NCBI RefSeq assembly: GCF_001624705.1
Contig: NZ_JSEO01000008.1
Location: 62,001-126,000 of the forward strand
DNA length: 64,000 nt
Origin: Marinomonas sp. SBI8L
Lineage (GTDB): Bacteria; Pseudomonadota; Gammaproteobacteria; Pseudomonadales; Marinomonadaceae
Direction of reading: 5' to 3'
The position numbers and the translations under genes are program-made. This document shows, piece after piece, positions 37,648-47,536 of the stretch. Within the stretch, counting starts at the first letter, position 1. Each line of letters starts with the position of its first letter. The notes below the pieces were generated by a model. That model had not been told where the DNA came from. It did not search any database and was given only the letters and a program-made list of their open reading frames with translations.

Positions 37648-38652
37648 ATGTCGATAAGTTTACAGCTCGTTGAGCTACCAGAAAATGAACAAGTCAATAG
37701 TAGGCAGCTTTCTTTACCTGATACAGGAGGAACAATCGGGCGCTCTTTCGATTGTACGATCCAATTACCTGATTTTAATCGTACTTTATCTCGTGTCCAT
37801 GCAGAGATAGTGAAACACCCTAAAGGCTCTTATCAAATTATAGATCGGAGTGTGAATGGTGTTTTTGTTAATGGCCAATTATTGGGAAAAGGGCTACGCC
37901 ACTTTTTAGCTGATGGCGATACGATTGTGATGGGGGCCTATACCTTACTTATTAGTGATATGGAGTCCTTGTTTGCCGCCGAAGAGGAGCCACCGGTTTT
38001 AGATGATGTTTATTCAGAAGAACTAGACTCTAAAAGCTTTTCAATTGATAGCTTAGACATAGGGGAAAAGAGCAAAGTACAGGAAAGTCCTCAGAACCTA
38101 GGGGATTACTTTGATAATAAAGATGATGACTTTTCAGAGGAAGCAAACTTGTTCTCCAAGAAAAATGTGTTAGCTGATGATGAGTTTGGGTTTGATCCAT
38201 TTGAAGAGTCTCCAGGGGATTCCGAGTTTGAGATTAATGAAGAAAAAATTGAAGAAGTAAGCTCGCATGATGAAGAGATCGTCATGTTAGAAGAACCAAA
38301 TGTGAGCCTGCAAACAACTCAATCATCAAACTTGTTAGACGAACATCAGATGTTGAGCGATAGCATCATGGCCTTAAGCCAGATGGTCGATCAGCAAAAG
38401 TTGGGACTTAATAGTGCGATTGCTCATGAAAGGTTAATGGAATGCATTGATAAAGCCGTTGATCGTTTTCTGGAAGATTTAGAACCTGATCATATGGAAG
38501 ATGTATTTAACGATTATTTAACAGGCTGGGGCAACAGAGATAAAAAGTATTGGAAGTTGTACCGTAAAAACTTTATTCGCAAACAGGAAAGAAGAGAGTT
38601 TCATCGTTCTTTCTCCGCGTTATTTTTAGAAGAATTAAGAGGCAATAAGTGA
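37648..38652 (+). CDS. tagH: FHA-domain T6SS regulator (TagH/Fha, ImpI/VasC-type)
   Basis: A phosphothreonine-reading scaffold that in other T6SS controls assembly after phosphorylation by a PpkA-type kinase. The 334-residue protein has an N-terminal FHA domain (about 25-110) with the binding residues in GGTIGRSFDC, TLSRVHAEI and NGVFVNG. A long acidic linker follows (110-230). The C-terminal helical region near 240-330 is typical of VasC. It overlaps tssJ by 4 bases. Confidence 0.92.
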   Translation: MSISLQLVELPENEQVNSRQLSLPDTGGTIGRSFDCTIQLPDFNRTLSRVHAEIVKHPKGSYQIIDRSVNGVFVNGQLLGKGLRHFLADGDTIVMGAYTLLISDMESLFAAEEEPPVLDDVYSEELDSKSFSIDSLDIGEKSKVQESPQNLGDYFDNKDDDFSEEANLFSKKNVLADDEFGFDPFEESPGDSEFEINEEKIEEVSSHDEEIVMLEEPNVSLQTTQSSNLLDEHQMLSDSIMALSQMVDQQKLGLNSAIAHERLMECIDKAVDRFLEDLEPDHMEDVFNDYLTGWGNRDKKYWKLYRKNFIRKQERREFHRSFSALFLEELRGNK

Positions 38653-39173
38653 GGCTTTTGAACCTACCCGCCATTTTGTGTGTGGCTTTATTAATGTTAG
38701 TGACTGGCTGTAGTAGCAATAGTGCTACAAGTGCCAATACAAAAGCATTCATTGCACCTTATCAAGTTGAGTTTAACGTTGAGACCCTAGACGATATTAA
38801 TGCTTATGGTGATCAACAGGCTCGACCTATTGTTATTCGTATTTATCAACTCAGTGAATTTGGTGTGTTTAATAACGCTGAATTTTTAGACTTATATTCA
38901 AAAGATAGAGAAACATTAGCTGATTCGTTAATTGATGTGACATCACTGGCGCCAATGCTGCCGGGTAAAAATCAAAAAATAACCTTAGATGTACAGCAAG
39001 AGTCTCGTTATATCGCTGTGCTAGGTGAGTTTGCAGATTATGCTAATGCCGAAGTTAAAGCTTATGTTGCTTTAGCGGAAACCCCTGAACAATACCCTGT
39101 TTATATTCGAGTTAGTGGTAAGAAAATAGCGATATCACAGCCCGTTGATGAATCTTGGTGGAAAGTATTTTAA
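38649..39173 (+). CDS. tssJ: T6SS outer-membrane lipoprotein TssJ
   Basis: Anchors the TssLM complex to the outer membrane. The 174-residue protein starts at a GTG and has a lipoprotein signal with lipobox LVTGC, so Cys21 is the acylated residue. The body is a small beta-sandwich with the family motif RPIVIRIYQLSEFGVFNNAEF. It overlaps the FHA gene by 4 bases. Confidence 0.93.
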   Translation: MRLLNLPAILCVALLMLVTGCSSNSATSANTKAFIAPYQVEFNVETLDDINAYGDQQARPIVIRIYQLSEFGVFNNAEFLDLYSKDRETLADSLIDVTSLAPMLPGKNQKITLDVQQESRYIAVLGEFADYANAEVKAYVALAETPEQYPVYIRVSGKKIAISQPVDESWWKVF

Positions 39174-39183
39174 GGAGTCTGAT

Positions 39184-40509
39184 TTGAGACGTCATCGCAA
39201 GGTAGTTTGGAGCGAGGGTATGTTTATTGCCCCTCAACATTTCCAACAACAAGAGCGTTATAACCACCACTATTTAGAGCAGTATATCGCTTTGACTCAG
39301 GGTGGTCAGCGTTATGGTTTATCGACGCTTGAGATTGATCAGCATAGATTACAAATTGGCAAAATTGCGGTTACTCAGTGTCGCGGTCTATTTCCTGATG
39401 GTACCTATTTTGAAAGTACCCGTGAGCTTCTGCTAGATGTTAAGCAAGGTGCATTAGAAAAGACTGTTTACCTCGCTTTACCAATGAAGATCGAAGGCGA
39501 AAATGAATACGGTCTAAGAGAAGAAAATAAACGATATTTAAAAGAAACTGTTAACTTATTTGATGCCAGTGATTCAGGCCAAAATTCAGTTGAAACGACG
39601 GTAGCAGAACCAAATGTTAGGCTGTTACTAGAAGGCGATGAGATGACAGGGATGACAATCATCCCGATCGCTAAAATTCTGGAAAGTCGTGAGAGTGGGC
39701 AGCTAGTTCTAGATCAAAGTTTTATTCCTGCTTGCTTACAATACGGTGCTTCTAGCTTATTAAGAGAAAGAGTAAAAGAGTTATTAGTACTGACTCAAAC
39801 CCGTGCTAATTCTGTTGTACAGCGTATTGGTGCTGGTCAAAACCGTAAAAGCGAGCAAAGTCTGATGCGAGAGTATCTATGGCTGCAAACTTTGAATCGC
39901 TGGTTGCCATGGTTGCATTTAACTGCAAATAATACAGAACTTAGTTTAGATGAGTTTTACGATGGTTTAGTGCGCTTCTCTTCAGAGCTAGCAAGCTTTA
40001 AACCGAGTGTTGCCGAAGCGCCAGACTTACTAGTAAGAGATGATTTACAGCATGTGTTAGGTAAACTATTTACCCGCCTACGTGACCAGCTGTCTATGGT
40101 ACAAAGTGATAATGTTGTTGAGTTTGCTTGGGATACCAAGTTATTTGAACGCCGTCGTTTATTAAGAACCTCGGTTAAAGATATTCACTTAATGGAAAAC
40201 CGTCGTTTTGTTTTGGCTGTAGAGTCAAGCATAGGAACATCGGCATTAGCACAGATCTTTCCAACAGCATGTACCTTGTGTGGTTTGGGGCAAGTCGCAG
40301 AACTTGTGCGTAATGGTCTTTCTGGCATTAGTTTAAATGTATTACCAGTTGCCCCAAATGAGCTAAAACCTAGGGCAGACATTTGTTATGTCGAAATCGA
40401 CACACGCCATATTTACTGGCAAGAGATAAAGGAAAAGCGTGAAGCCTTAGCTATTCACGTTGATAGCCGTATCCCTGATTTGCACCTGCAACTCTATGTC
40501 TTAGGTTGA
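39184..40509 (+). CDS. tssK: T6SS baseplate-membrane connector TssK
   Basis: Links baseplate and membrane complex; related to phage receptor-binding proteins. I place the start at the TTG at 39184. It gives MRRHRKVVWSEGMF, matching the family start, and has an AAGGAG ribosome-binding site six bases upstream. A longer frame from 39145 would run 29 bases into tssJ with unrelated residues. The resulting 441-residue protein has the diagnostic PQHFQQQERYNH near residue 20. Confidence 0.94.
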   Translation: MRRHRKVVWSEGMFIAPQHFQQQERYNHHYLEQYIALTQGGQRYGLSTLEIDQHRLQIGKIAVTQCRGLFPDGTYFESTRELLLDVKQGALEKTVYLALPMKIEGENEYGLREENKRYLKETVNLFDASDSGQNSVETTVAEPNVRLLLEGDEMTGMTIIPIAKILESRESGQLVLDQSFIPACLQYGASSLLRERVKELLVLTQTRANSVVQRIGAGQNRKSEQSLMREYLWLQTLNRWLPWLHLTANNTELSLDEFYDGLVRFSSELASFKPSVAEAPDLLVRDDLQHVLGKLFTRLRDQLSMVQSDNVVEFAWDTKLFERRRLLRTSVKDIHLMENRRFVLAVESSIGTSALAQIFPTACTLCGLGQVAELVRNGLSGISLNVLPVAPNELKPRADICYVEIDTRHIYWQEIKEKREALAIHVDSRIPDLHLQLYVLG

Positions 40510-40516
40510 GTTATTT

Positions 40517-41710
40517 ATGAATAATTATCTTGATGAAGCGACAATTGCTGTCGCTCCAGCATCCTCTGCTGCAACTGCATCTCATTTTAAAGACGCCGTT
40601 TTTTTAGAAAGTTCGAGCGCCTTAAAAAATCAGGCGAAAGATGCGGTTGATCTGCAAAATTATCTGCATTTTGATAATGCCATTATGAGTGCCAGTGCCG
40701 AGTTATTAGCCTTAACTGTTACTGTTGCACGTATGCAGAAACCGGATGATCTCTTTCTATTTAAGAAAGGCATCAAGCGAATTATTTCAGACTTAAAACA
40801 TAAAATCGCTGCTTTAGATTATCCGCCATCTGTGGCGGATAAAACCTGCTTCTTATTTTGTATTGTGATTGATGAGCAGATTCTCCATAGCGCTTGGGGC
40901 GAAGAGTCCAGTTGGGAAAACCAAACTCTGGTGAGTGAGCTGTTTGGCATGCGTAATGGAGGAGAGCAATTTTATACGGTAGCAGAGAGAGCATTATCTC
41001 AACCTGCTATGTTAATTGATCTACTAGAACTGATTTATGTTTTCTTAAAAATTGGCTTTCGTGGTCAATACCGAGTGCATGGTAGTGATAAATTAGAAGA
41101 ACTCCTTAAGCGTTTAGAAAAAAATATTTTTGAAAATAGAGATAAACCAGAGTTGAAGCTTTTTAATGGTGAGAGTGATGCTAATGTTTCATTTTTCCAT
41201 AAAGCTAAAAAGCCGCAAAGGCCCGCTAAATTCTGGCGTCAAGGGCTGCTATGTGCCGCTTCAATTGCCTTGGTTTTTACGGGTATTTCCTATTGGTATC
41301 AAACCACTTTGCCGCAAAAAGCGAGAAGTTTTATTCAATTAAGTGAGTTTACCCAAGCATACTTTAATGAAGTTGATGGAAAAGACATTGAGTACACTTA
41401 TGTCAGCACCGATGAAGAAATGCTTAATCCAGCCAATGCTAATAAGAGTGTTAACCCAGTAACACAGACAGTGGTGAAAACGAAAAGTCAGAATACTTGG
41501 CGATTACAGCTAGCTACTTTATCGAGCGAGAAGTCTGCTCAATCCTTTATTCAAGAGTTAGCCTTTTATAAAGGCACTGCTGAAATAGTTAAATGGCGTA
41601 GTAAGTTTCGTGTAGTTATTAATTTTAGCGATAAAAATACGGCGTATGGTGCGTTGGACAAAATACGTAAGAACGGCATTCCTGATGCCTTTATAGTCAC
41701 CCTAAAATAA
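40517..41710 (+). CDS. tssL: T6SS membrane protein TssL (DotU) with C-terminal SPOR domain
   Basis: Inner-membrane component of the TssJLM complex. The 397-residue protein has the DotU cytoplasmic hook (about 45-225, with CFLFCIVIDEQIL and FGMRNGGEQFY), one membrane helix near 235-258, and a periplasmic tail. The last 75 residues (WRLQLATLSSEKSAQSF to the end) form a SPOR-type peptidoglycan-binding domain. Such extended TssL proteins can anchor the complex to the cell wall without a separate partner. Confidence 0.93.
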   Translation: MNNYLDEATIAVAPASSAATASHFKDAVFLESSSALKNQAKDAVDLQNYLHFDNAIMSASAELLALTVTVARMQKPDDLFLFKKGIKRIISDLKHKIAALDYPPSVADKTCFLFCIVIDEQILHSAWGEESSWENQTLVSELFGMRNGGEQFYTVAERALSQPAMLIDLLELIYVFLKIGFRGQYRVHGSDKLEELLKRLEKNIFENRDKPELKLFNGESDANVSFFHKAKKPQRPAKFWRQGLLCAASIALVFTGISYWYQTTLPQKARSFIQLSEFTQAYFNEVDGKDIEYTYVSTDEEMLNPANANKSVNPVTQTVVKTKSQNTWRLQLATLSSEKSAQSFIQELAFYKGTAEIVKWRSKFRVVINFSDKNTAYGALDKIRKNGIPDAFIVTLK

Positions 41711-41742
41711 GTCGCTAAAACGCTATAAGGTAGGTTGTTTAA

Positions 41743-44700
41743 ATGATGAAGAATAAAAAAGCTATTTGGTCTTTTATCGGGCTATTATTTTTATTCGGTA
41801 CGTTACAGGCTTCATTTGCGTGGGGATTTGGCCTTTTGGCTATGACACCTTGGTGGCAGGGGGCTTTGGCTGTTGCCACGATTCTTTTCACTTCTATTGT
41901 GTCTAGCTTCTTAGTTGTTAAAAGTTTATTTAAAGTTAAAGATCCTAAAAAAGAAGAGTTGAAACTTCAAGCCAGTTTTTACCGGGCTTATTTTAAGAAA
42001 AGCTTTGATGCGCTGTGGCGTATACAGGCAAAAACATCGACAAACCCTTATCACACACCATGGTATTTATATTTTAATGAAAACTATGATGATGATAGGG
42101 AATTGATTCAACAAATGGGCTATGAGCCTATAGAGTTAGAAGAAAAATATAATAACGAAAACGCACCTATTAGTTTTTGGTTGAATGAAAATAGTGTGCT
42201 TTTATGTATCCATCAGAAAAGCCCTGCTGAGAAACTAAAACAAGCGACCGAGTTACTGACCAAACATTTGCTGAAAAAGCGCCCAAGACAAGCTGTAAAC
42301 GGCATTATTCTTGGGGTGAGTATCCGTGAGCTGCTAGCCAATGACAGCGGTGCAATTTCAAATAAAGGCAAACAAGATAGAAACTTAATTCGCCACTTCA
42401 ATCATGCATTTGGTTTGAATCTACCTATCTATTCAATTTTTACTCATATGTCTGAACTAAGAGATTTTTGTGAGATTTTCTCTACCCTAGATGAAAGACA
42501 AAGAGATCAGGCCTTTGGCGCCTTAGTTCCTGATATTGCTCAATTAGAGTTTAATAAAACTTGGTTCGATGAGTCATACGATAGCTTGCAAAAAAGTATT
42601 TCTGATAGTTTGAGTAATGCTCTAAGAAGCCAACTTAATACAGATTATCGTGATGCGATTGTCGCCGGTACTTTCCAGTTTTCTATGTTGAAATCGACCA
42701 TAGAAAACTACTTTAATAGTCTCTTTATCGATCATCAGTTTGAAGGTAAAGCACTTTATTTTCGCGGTTATTTCTTTGTTAATGCGGGTGGTGAAGCAAG
42801 GCCTATTGACCCTTTGACCATGATGCAAGCATCGGATTTGGGTTATGAGCAGCTTGCTAAACAAGAGCTAGTTAAGAAAAACCTTAGCTTGTTTGGTAAG
42901 CGCTTAATGCGCTCTATTCTTGTAAAAGAAGCGCCAATTGTTGGGGTTCAGACCCGTCGAGAGTTTACTTATCGTGTGACGAGAGTAGCGGTAACAGGCG
43001 GACTTCTACTCATCTTTGCTGGTTTCTTATGGATTTTAAAGTCGAGTTTTGATTACCAGCAAGCAATCGATCAACAAGCAATCGTGCAACTGGATCGCTA
43101 CGAAGAAAACCTAGAGTCTAATCAGTCAATTTCTGATGATTTATCATCACCTATTTTTAGCCTGTCTGAAATTCGTGATATCTATTTGTTGTATCGCGTT
43201 GAAAAGCCTTGGTTTATGTTCTCATGGTTGCCTGATTCGAGTATTCAGGTTGAAGTAGATAAAGCTTACTTTAGAGAGCTAGAGGAAGTTCTTCTTGTAC
43301 GAATGAGAGATTACCTTCTTAAGGATCTATTTGTTTATAACAAGCTAGGTGACAAGGTAAAAACCTTAGAACTCTTTAACTTACAGCAAATTTTGTATAA
43401 CCCAGTCAGAGAGAATAGCGAAGTTCTGGTTGAGTATTATGTCAGCGCGCTAAGAGAAGAGGGTGAAGGTGATAGTGTGATTCTTGAAAGGTTTAGGGAG
43501 TTATCTCACGACCTTTTGGCAACCACGGCTATTCCGCAACAGGATAATCAAGAGTTGGTTGATCTAGTTAAAACCTCACTCTCAACAGAAGATGTGAGTG
43601 AGCTTTTATATCAGCATATTTTACAAGAAGAGAGCTTAGCTCAGCGAATTGATCTAAGAGAAAAGCTGGGTCAGTCCTATAAGAAAATCTTTGATTTCAA
43701 ACCTGGCTTTAATCAATATGTTGTTCCTTTCATCTTTACCCGAGATGGCTTCCAAGAATTGATGGCAAGTACAGGCTTTGAATTAGCTGATGATGCGATT
43801 AAAGGTTACGAAGGTGTGATGGGGAGAGTGAGCGAAGCAGAGCTGAACCGAATCAACCGACAATTACGTCAACGTTATATCGATGACTACATCAATTTTT
43901 GGCAAAACTTTGTTTCTAATATTGAGTGGGTAGAAAGTACAGGTTGGGCGGCTACGAAGCAGCAACTGGCGATAGGTTCAGATCCTATTTTCTCACCGCT
44001 TGTCAGGCTTTATAACCTGATTGGTAGTCATACTAATATTAGTGCTTTGTTTAACCTTAAAGCGGCACCTAAGGAAGGAGAGGCAGAAGCTGATAACAAG
44101 CCAAGTGAAATGGTTACCAAGATAGCCAATGCCATCGAATTACCTTTTGTTAGTTACCATAAGTTAATTGAACTGGATGATGCTGGACAAAGCCGTTTGG
44201 ATATTGCTTTGGGACAAATGGCGAACACTCTAAGTTGGGTGCAGCAATCTGATGAAAGCCAATCACGCGAACGCTTCTTCTTAGATCAAGTCTTCAAGCT
44301 AGATACGATTAGTCCTATTGCACAAATGGATACCTTGAGTCACAGCTATACAGATCCAATTTTGCCTAATCTATTAAAAGGCGTGGCTACTACGTTTAAC
44401 CAGTTAGCTCTGGTTGATATAAGAGCGCTTATCAATAGTGATTGGTCTCAGGTGAGTGACTTTTATCAGGCAAGGTTAAGTAAAAAGTATCCTTATACAA
44501 AGACAGCATCAGATGATGTGAGCTTACAAGATTTCCAGACATTTTATGGTCCAGAAGGGAAAGTCGCCGCCTTTGTAAATGTGTACGGCAAATATTTCAC
44601 CAAAGGTAATGATGGCCGCATGATGATGCGAAGCTTCTTATCGAATCGACATTTGATTTTGAACTCTGCCTACGCGACCTCTGTTGATGATGTTTCAAAT

Positions 44701-45123
44701 ATAAGAGACGTATTCTTTAATGATAAGGCGATTCAAATTCCTTTCTTAGTGAAAGCTCAGTCTATGACACCAACCCTAACTGAGTTTACGATTCGTGATG
44801 ATGGTTTATTATTCTCTTATCGAAATGGACCTACCTTATGGCAGAACTTAACTTGGCCTATGTTGGATAACCAATCTTTTAATCTCGACCTACAAATTAA
44901 AAATGTTGATGGTGTTGTAAATCGCCAGCGTTTTGAAGGTTTTTGGAATTGGTTTAGGTTAGCTGACTCTCTTGATGGCTCTTTAATTACTGGCACGAAA
45001 GACGTTTCACTCTTATATGCAGATAAAGACAATCAAGTGAGATTTATTTTGCGAGTTGAAAATGGTGTGAACCCTTTCACTGCAAACTTCTTTGCAGGTA
45101 CTAGAGTGCCTGCGTCTTTATAA
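41743..45123 (+). CDS. tssM: T6SS membrane protein TssM (IcmF), no Walker A motif
   Basis: Spans the envelope and forms the channel with TssJ and TssL. The 1126-residue protein has two N-terminal membrane helices (about 10-58), a cytoplasmic NTPase-like domain, a third helix near 413-433, and a large periplasmic part ending in a beta-rich region. Where TssM normally has PWYLVIGPPGSGKT, this protein reads TPWYLYFNENYDDD, so the P-loop is lost. It overlaps the next gene by one base. Confidence 0.94.
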   Translation: MMKNKKAIWSFIGLLFLFGTLQASFAWGFGLLAMTPWWQGALAVATILFTSIVSSFLVVKSLFKVKDPKKEELKLQASFYRAYFKKSFDALWRIQAKTSTNPYHTPWYLYFNENYDDDRELIQQMGYEPIELEEKYNNENAPISFWLNENSVLLCIHQKSPAEKLKQATELLTKHLLKKRPRQAVNGIILGVSIRELLANDSGAISNKGKQDRNLIRHFNHAFGLNLPIYSIFTHMSELRDFCEIFSTLDERQRDQAFGALVPDIAQLEFNKTWFDESYDSLQKSISDSLSNALRSQLNTDYRDAIVAGTFQFSMLKSTIENYFNSLFIDHQFEGKALYFRGYFFVNAGGEARPIDPLTMMQASDLGYEQLAKQELVKKNLSLFGKRLMRSILVKEAPIVGVQTRREFTYRVTRVAVTGGLLLIFAGFLWILKSSFDYQQAIDQQAIVQLDRYEENLESNQSISDDLSSPIFSLSEIRDIYLLYRVEKPWFMFSWLPDSSIQVEVDKAYFRELEEVLLVRMRDYLLKDLFVYNKLGDKVKTLELFNLQQILYNPVRENSEVLVEYYVSALREEGEGDSVILERFRELSHDLLATTAIPQQDNQELVDLVKTSLSTEDVSELLYQHILQEESLAQRIDLREKLGQSYKKIFDFKPGFNQYVVPFIFTRDGFQELMASTGFELADDAIKGYEGVMGRVSEAELNRINRQLRQRYIDDYINFWQNFVSNIEWVESTGWAATKQQLAIGSDPIFSPLVRLYNLIGSHTNISALFNLKAAPKEGEAEADNKPSEMVTKIANAIELPFVSYHKLIELDDAGQSRLDIALGQMANTLSWVQQSDESQSRERFFLDQVFKLDTISPIAQMDTLSHSYTDPILPNLLKGVATTFNQLALVDIRALINSDWSQVSDFYQARLSKKYPYTKTASDDVSLQDFQTFYGPEGKVAAFVNVYGKYFTKGNDGRMMMRSFLSNRHLILNSAYATSVDDVSNIRDVFFNDKAIQIPFLVKAQSMTPTLTEFTIRDDGLLFSYRNGPTLWQNLTWPMLDNQSFNLDLQIKNVDGVVNRQRFEGFWNWFRLADSLDGSLITGTKDVSLLYADKDNQVRFILRVENGVNPFTANFFAGTRVPASL

Positions 45124-45842
45124 TGTTTGACCTTAATGACTGGCTTATTCGTCAGTCAGTTTATGATGAGCAAGTACAGAATTTAGATAAAAACCTTGTA
45201 CTTGTTCATCATAAAGAGCGAGATGTTTGGCATAAAATTAAGGTGGCTGTTGAAGCTTCTGAGCGTTATTTGATTTCACAAGAAACACTTTGGTTAAGGC
45301 GTAGTTCACAGTGTCAGCCAATAAGGTGTTATGCATCCGAAGCGAATGATGATTATCAAATTATCATTATGGATTACCTTGAGGGAAGGAGTTTATCTGA
45401 TCAAATCAGGGAGACTAAAAACAACAAGGTTTCAAACGCTACTCTGCTATCTTTATTTAATAATATTAATAAGTTGCATAAAGAAGGTATTATTCATAAT
45501 GATATCAAGCCTAATAATATTATTATTCAAAATGAGCAGGCTTATCTAATCGATTTTGCAAGTTGTGGCTGGTTAAATCAAAGTTATACCTCGAAAAAAT
45601 ATCAATCATATACGCCGGCCTACACACTTGCTGAGCCTTATGCCCTAACAGAATTTCGACCCCTTGCTGACTGGTATGCCTACCTTTTGTTGTTAGACCT
45701 TATTCTAAATGAGTCTGTTTTAATCCTGTCGAGTGATAATTTGGCGGCTTTTACTCAGCATCAATTTAATGTCATTCGTACTTATCAATTTCCAGAAAAA
45801 ATTGAGGCTTTTCTGATTTCTCAGTTAGATGCAATTATTTAA
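45123..45842 (+). CDS. Small Ser/Thr protein kinase-like protein (PpkA-related)
   Basis: A 239-residue kinase-fold protein at the end of the T6SS operon. The catalytic loop is HNDIKPNN (H125-N132, with D127), and the metal-binding DFG is DFA (D144-A146). The N-terminal lobe lacks a clear glycine-rich loop; K38 or K40 could be the ATP lysine. There is no membrane segment, unlike PpkA. The natural target would be the FHA protein upstream. No PppA-type phosphatase gene is present. Weak activity or a pseudokinase role is possible. Confidence 0.8.
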   Translation: MFDLNDWLIRQSVYDEQVQNLDKNLVLVHHKERDVWHKIKVAVEASERYLISQETLWLRRSSQCQPIRCYASEANDDYQIIIMDYLEGRSLSDQIRETKNNKVSNATLLSLFNNINKLHKEGIIHNDIKPNNIIIQNEQAYLIDFASCGWLNQSYTSKKYQSYTPAYTLAEPYALTEFRPLADWYAYLLLLDLILNESVLILSSDNLAAFTQHQFNVIRTYQFPEKIEAFLISQLDAII

Positions 45843-45949
45843 CTTTTTGTTTTACTAATAATAAAAAGCAGCTTCACACTTAGTTTTAATATTGTGGAGA
45901 TGTGGTGAATTTTAATTAATAAGTATCTGAATAGGTGGAGGCTAAATTT

Positions 45950-47536
45950 TTGAAAACATATAATGCATGGATGGCTTTAACAGTATTTCAAAAACTCATG
46001 CTTACCTTGTTAGGTCTCACAGCCGTTATTTTAATAGCGACTTTAGGTCTGGCAAGATGGAGCTTCGAGAGAGGTTTCTTAGACTATGCGAATGCATTGG
46101 AACAAACTCGTCTCGAAGTTGTATCAAACAATCTTACGGAGCTTTACTTTGAAGCAGGTGGAGATTGGAAAAAAATCCCTAAAGAAAGTTTAGAGAGCCA
46201 CCTTTATTTATTGCCTAAGCGTAACGGTAGCGGTTCAGAAAAACCTCTTCCTCCAGGTATTCATAAAAGACAGTTTGATAGTAAGCATCACAATACAGCG
46301 TCTCAGTCTGAGAAACTGATACCTCTAACCTCTTCTGATACGGAATATGGGGGCACTCGGGCTAATGGTAACTTAGATGTCAGACCCTTAAATGCCGACA
46401 TAGGTACTCCTCCTGCTGGTCGCATTGGCATTAATAGAGATAAAGCCGCACCCTTTACTGCGCTTTATGATGAAAATCATAGCTTTGTAGCGGGTGATTG
46501 GATGGATGATGCGGAGAACTTAAGTATTGCTATCCCTATCATCGCAATGGGTAAGCAAATAGGAGAGTTGCACAGTATACCGCCACGCTTTTTTCAAAGC
46601 CCCCTTGAGACAGAGTTCTCCAAGCAGCAGTTAATGCGAAGCATTGTGATTGGAACCGTGGCTTTGATATCTGCCGCTTTGTTATCTTGGATGCTTGCCA
46701 CCTTATTTTTAAATCGTCATCGCTATGTCTTAAAAGCAATTAAGTCTCTGACTCGTGGAGATTATTCACCGAAAAAACTGCTATCAGGGCGTGATGAAGT
46801 GGGCTTGTTAATGGAAGACATTAATTATCTGGCCAAGACTCTAGAAGAAAACCGAGATTCAAGAAGGCGCTGGCTGGCGGATATATCCCATGAATTACGA
46901 ACGCCGTTAACGATTTTAACCGGTGAAATTCAGTCACTCAAAGACGGTATTCGAGAATTTGATTATGCGCAGATTTGCTCCTTAGAGCAGGAGATTAACT
47001 TTATGCGCAAACTAACAGATGATTTATATGAGCTGTCTGTTTCTGATATTGGTGGTCTTAACTATGAATTTAAAAAGATCGATTTAGAAACAGTATTAAC
47101 CACAACATGTGCCAGTTATAAAAATAGAGCGCTAGCTAACGACATTAAATTTGATGTGTCTTCCATGCCTCAAGTCTTTAGTGGTGACTCAGCACGTTTG
47201 GCTCAATTATTTAAGAATATGCTGTCTAACTCACTGGCTTATACTGATAGTCCTGGTGTAATAGAAATTAGAATGATTTCAGAGGACAATCTGGTCACCA
47301 TCATTTTTGAAGACAGTGCTCCAGGTGTTAAGCCAGATGACTGTGAGCGTTTATTTAATCCACTGCACAGGCAGGATGAATCAAGGACTCGACGTCGTGA
47401 TGGTTCAGGTTTAGGATTAGCGATAAGCCGCAATATAGTTGAGGCGCATCGTGGAAAAATATTAGCATCCCCTTCTAAGCTAGGAGGATTAAAAATAACA
47501 ATTACTTTCCCTATTATAAATGGATATAGAAGATGA
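45950..47536 (+). CDS. baeS: BaeS-type sensor histidine kinase
   Basis: Inner-membrane sensor kinase of an envelope-stress type. I choose the TTG at 45950 (MKTYNAWMALTVFQK), 9 bases after GGTGGAG; a GTG at 45935 in the same frame would make the ribosome-binding site part of the coding region. It has a helix near 15-35, a periplasmic domain with a variable Gly/Pro-rich middle, a helix near 230-255, HAMP, the HisKA box with DISHELRTPLTIL, and an ATPase domain with GSGLGLAIS. It overlaps baeR by 4 bases. Confidence 0.88.
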   Translation: MKTYNAWMALTVFQKLMLTLLGLTAVILIATLGLARWSFERGFLDYANALEQTRLEVVSNNLTELYFEAGGDWKKIPKESLESHLYLLPKRNGSGSEKPLPPGIHKRQFDSKHHNTASQSEKLIPLTSSDTEYGGTRANGNLDVRPLNADIGTPPAGRIGINRDKAAPFTALYDENHSFVAGDWMDDAENLSIAIPIIAMGKQIGELHSIPPRFFQSPLETEFSKQQLMRSIVIGTVALISAALLSWMLATLFLNRHRYVLKAIKSLTRGDYSPKKLLSGRDEVGLLMEDINYLAKTLEENRDSRRRWLADISHELRTPLTILTGEIQSLKDGIREFDYAQICSLEQEINFMRKLTDDLYELSVSDIGGLNYEFKKIDLETVLTTTCASYKNRALANDIKFDVSSMPQVFSGDSARLAQLFKNMLSNSLAYTDSPGVIEIRMISEDNLVTIIFEDSAPGVKPDDCERLFNPLHRQDESRTRRRDGSGLGLAISRNIVEAHRGKILASPSKLGGLKITITFPIINGYRR

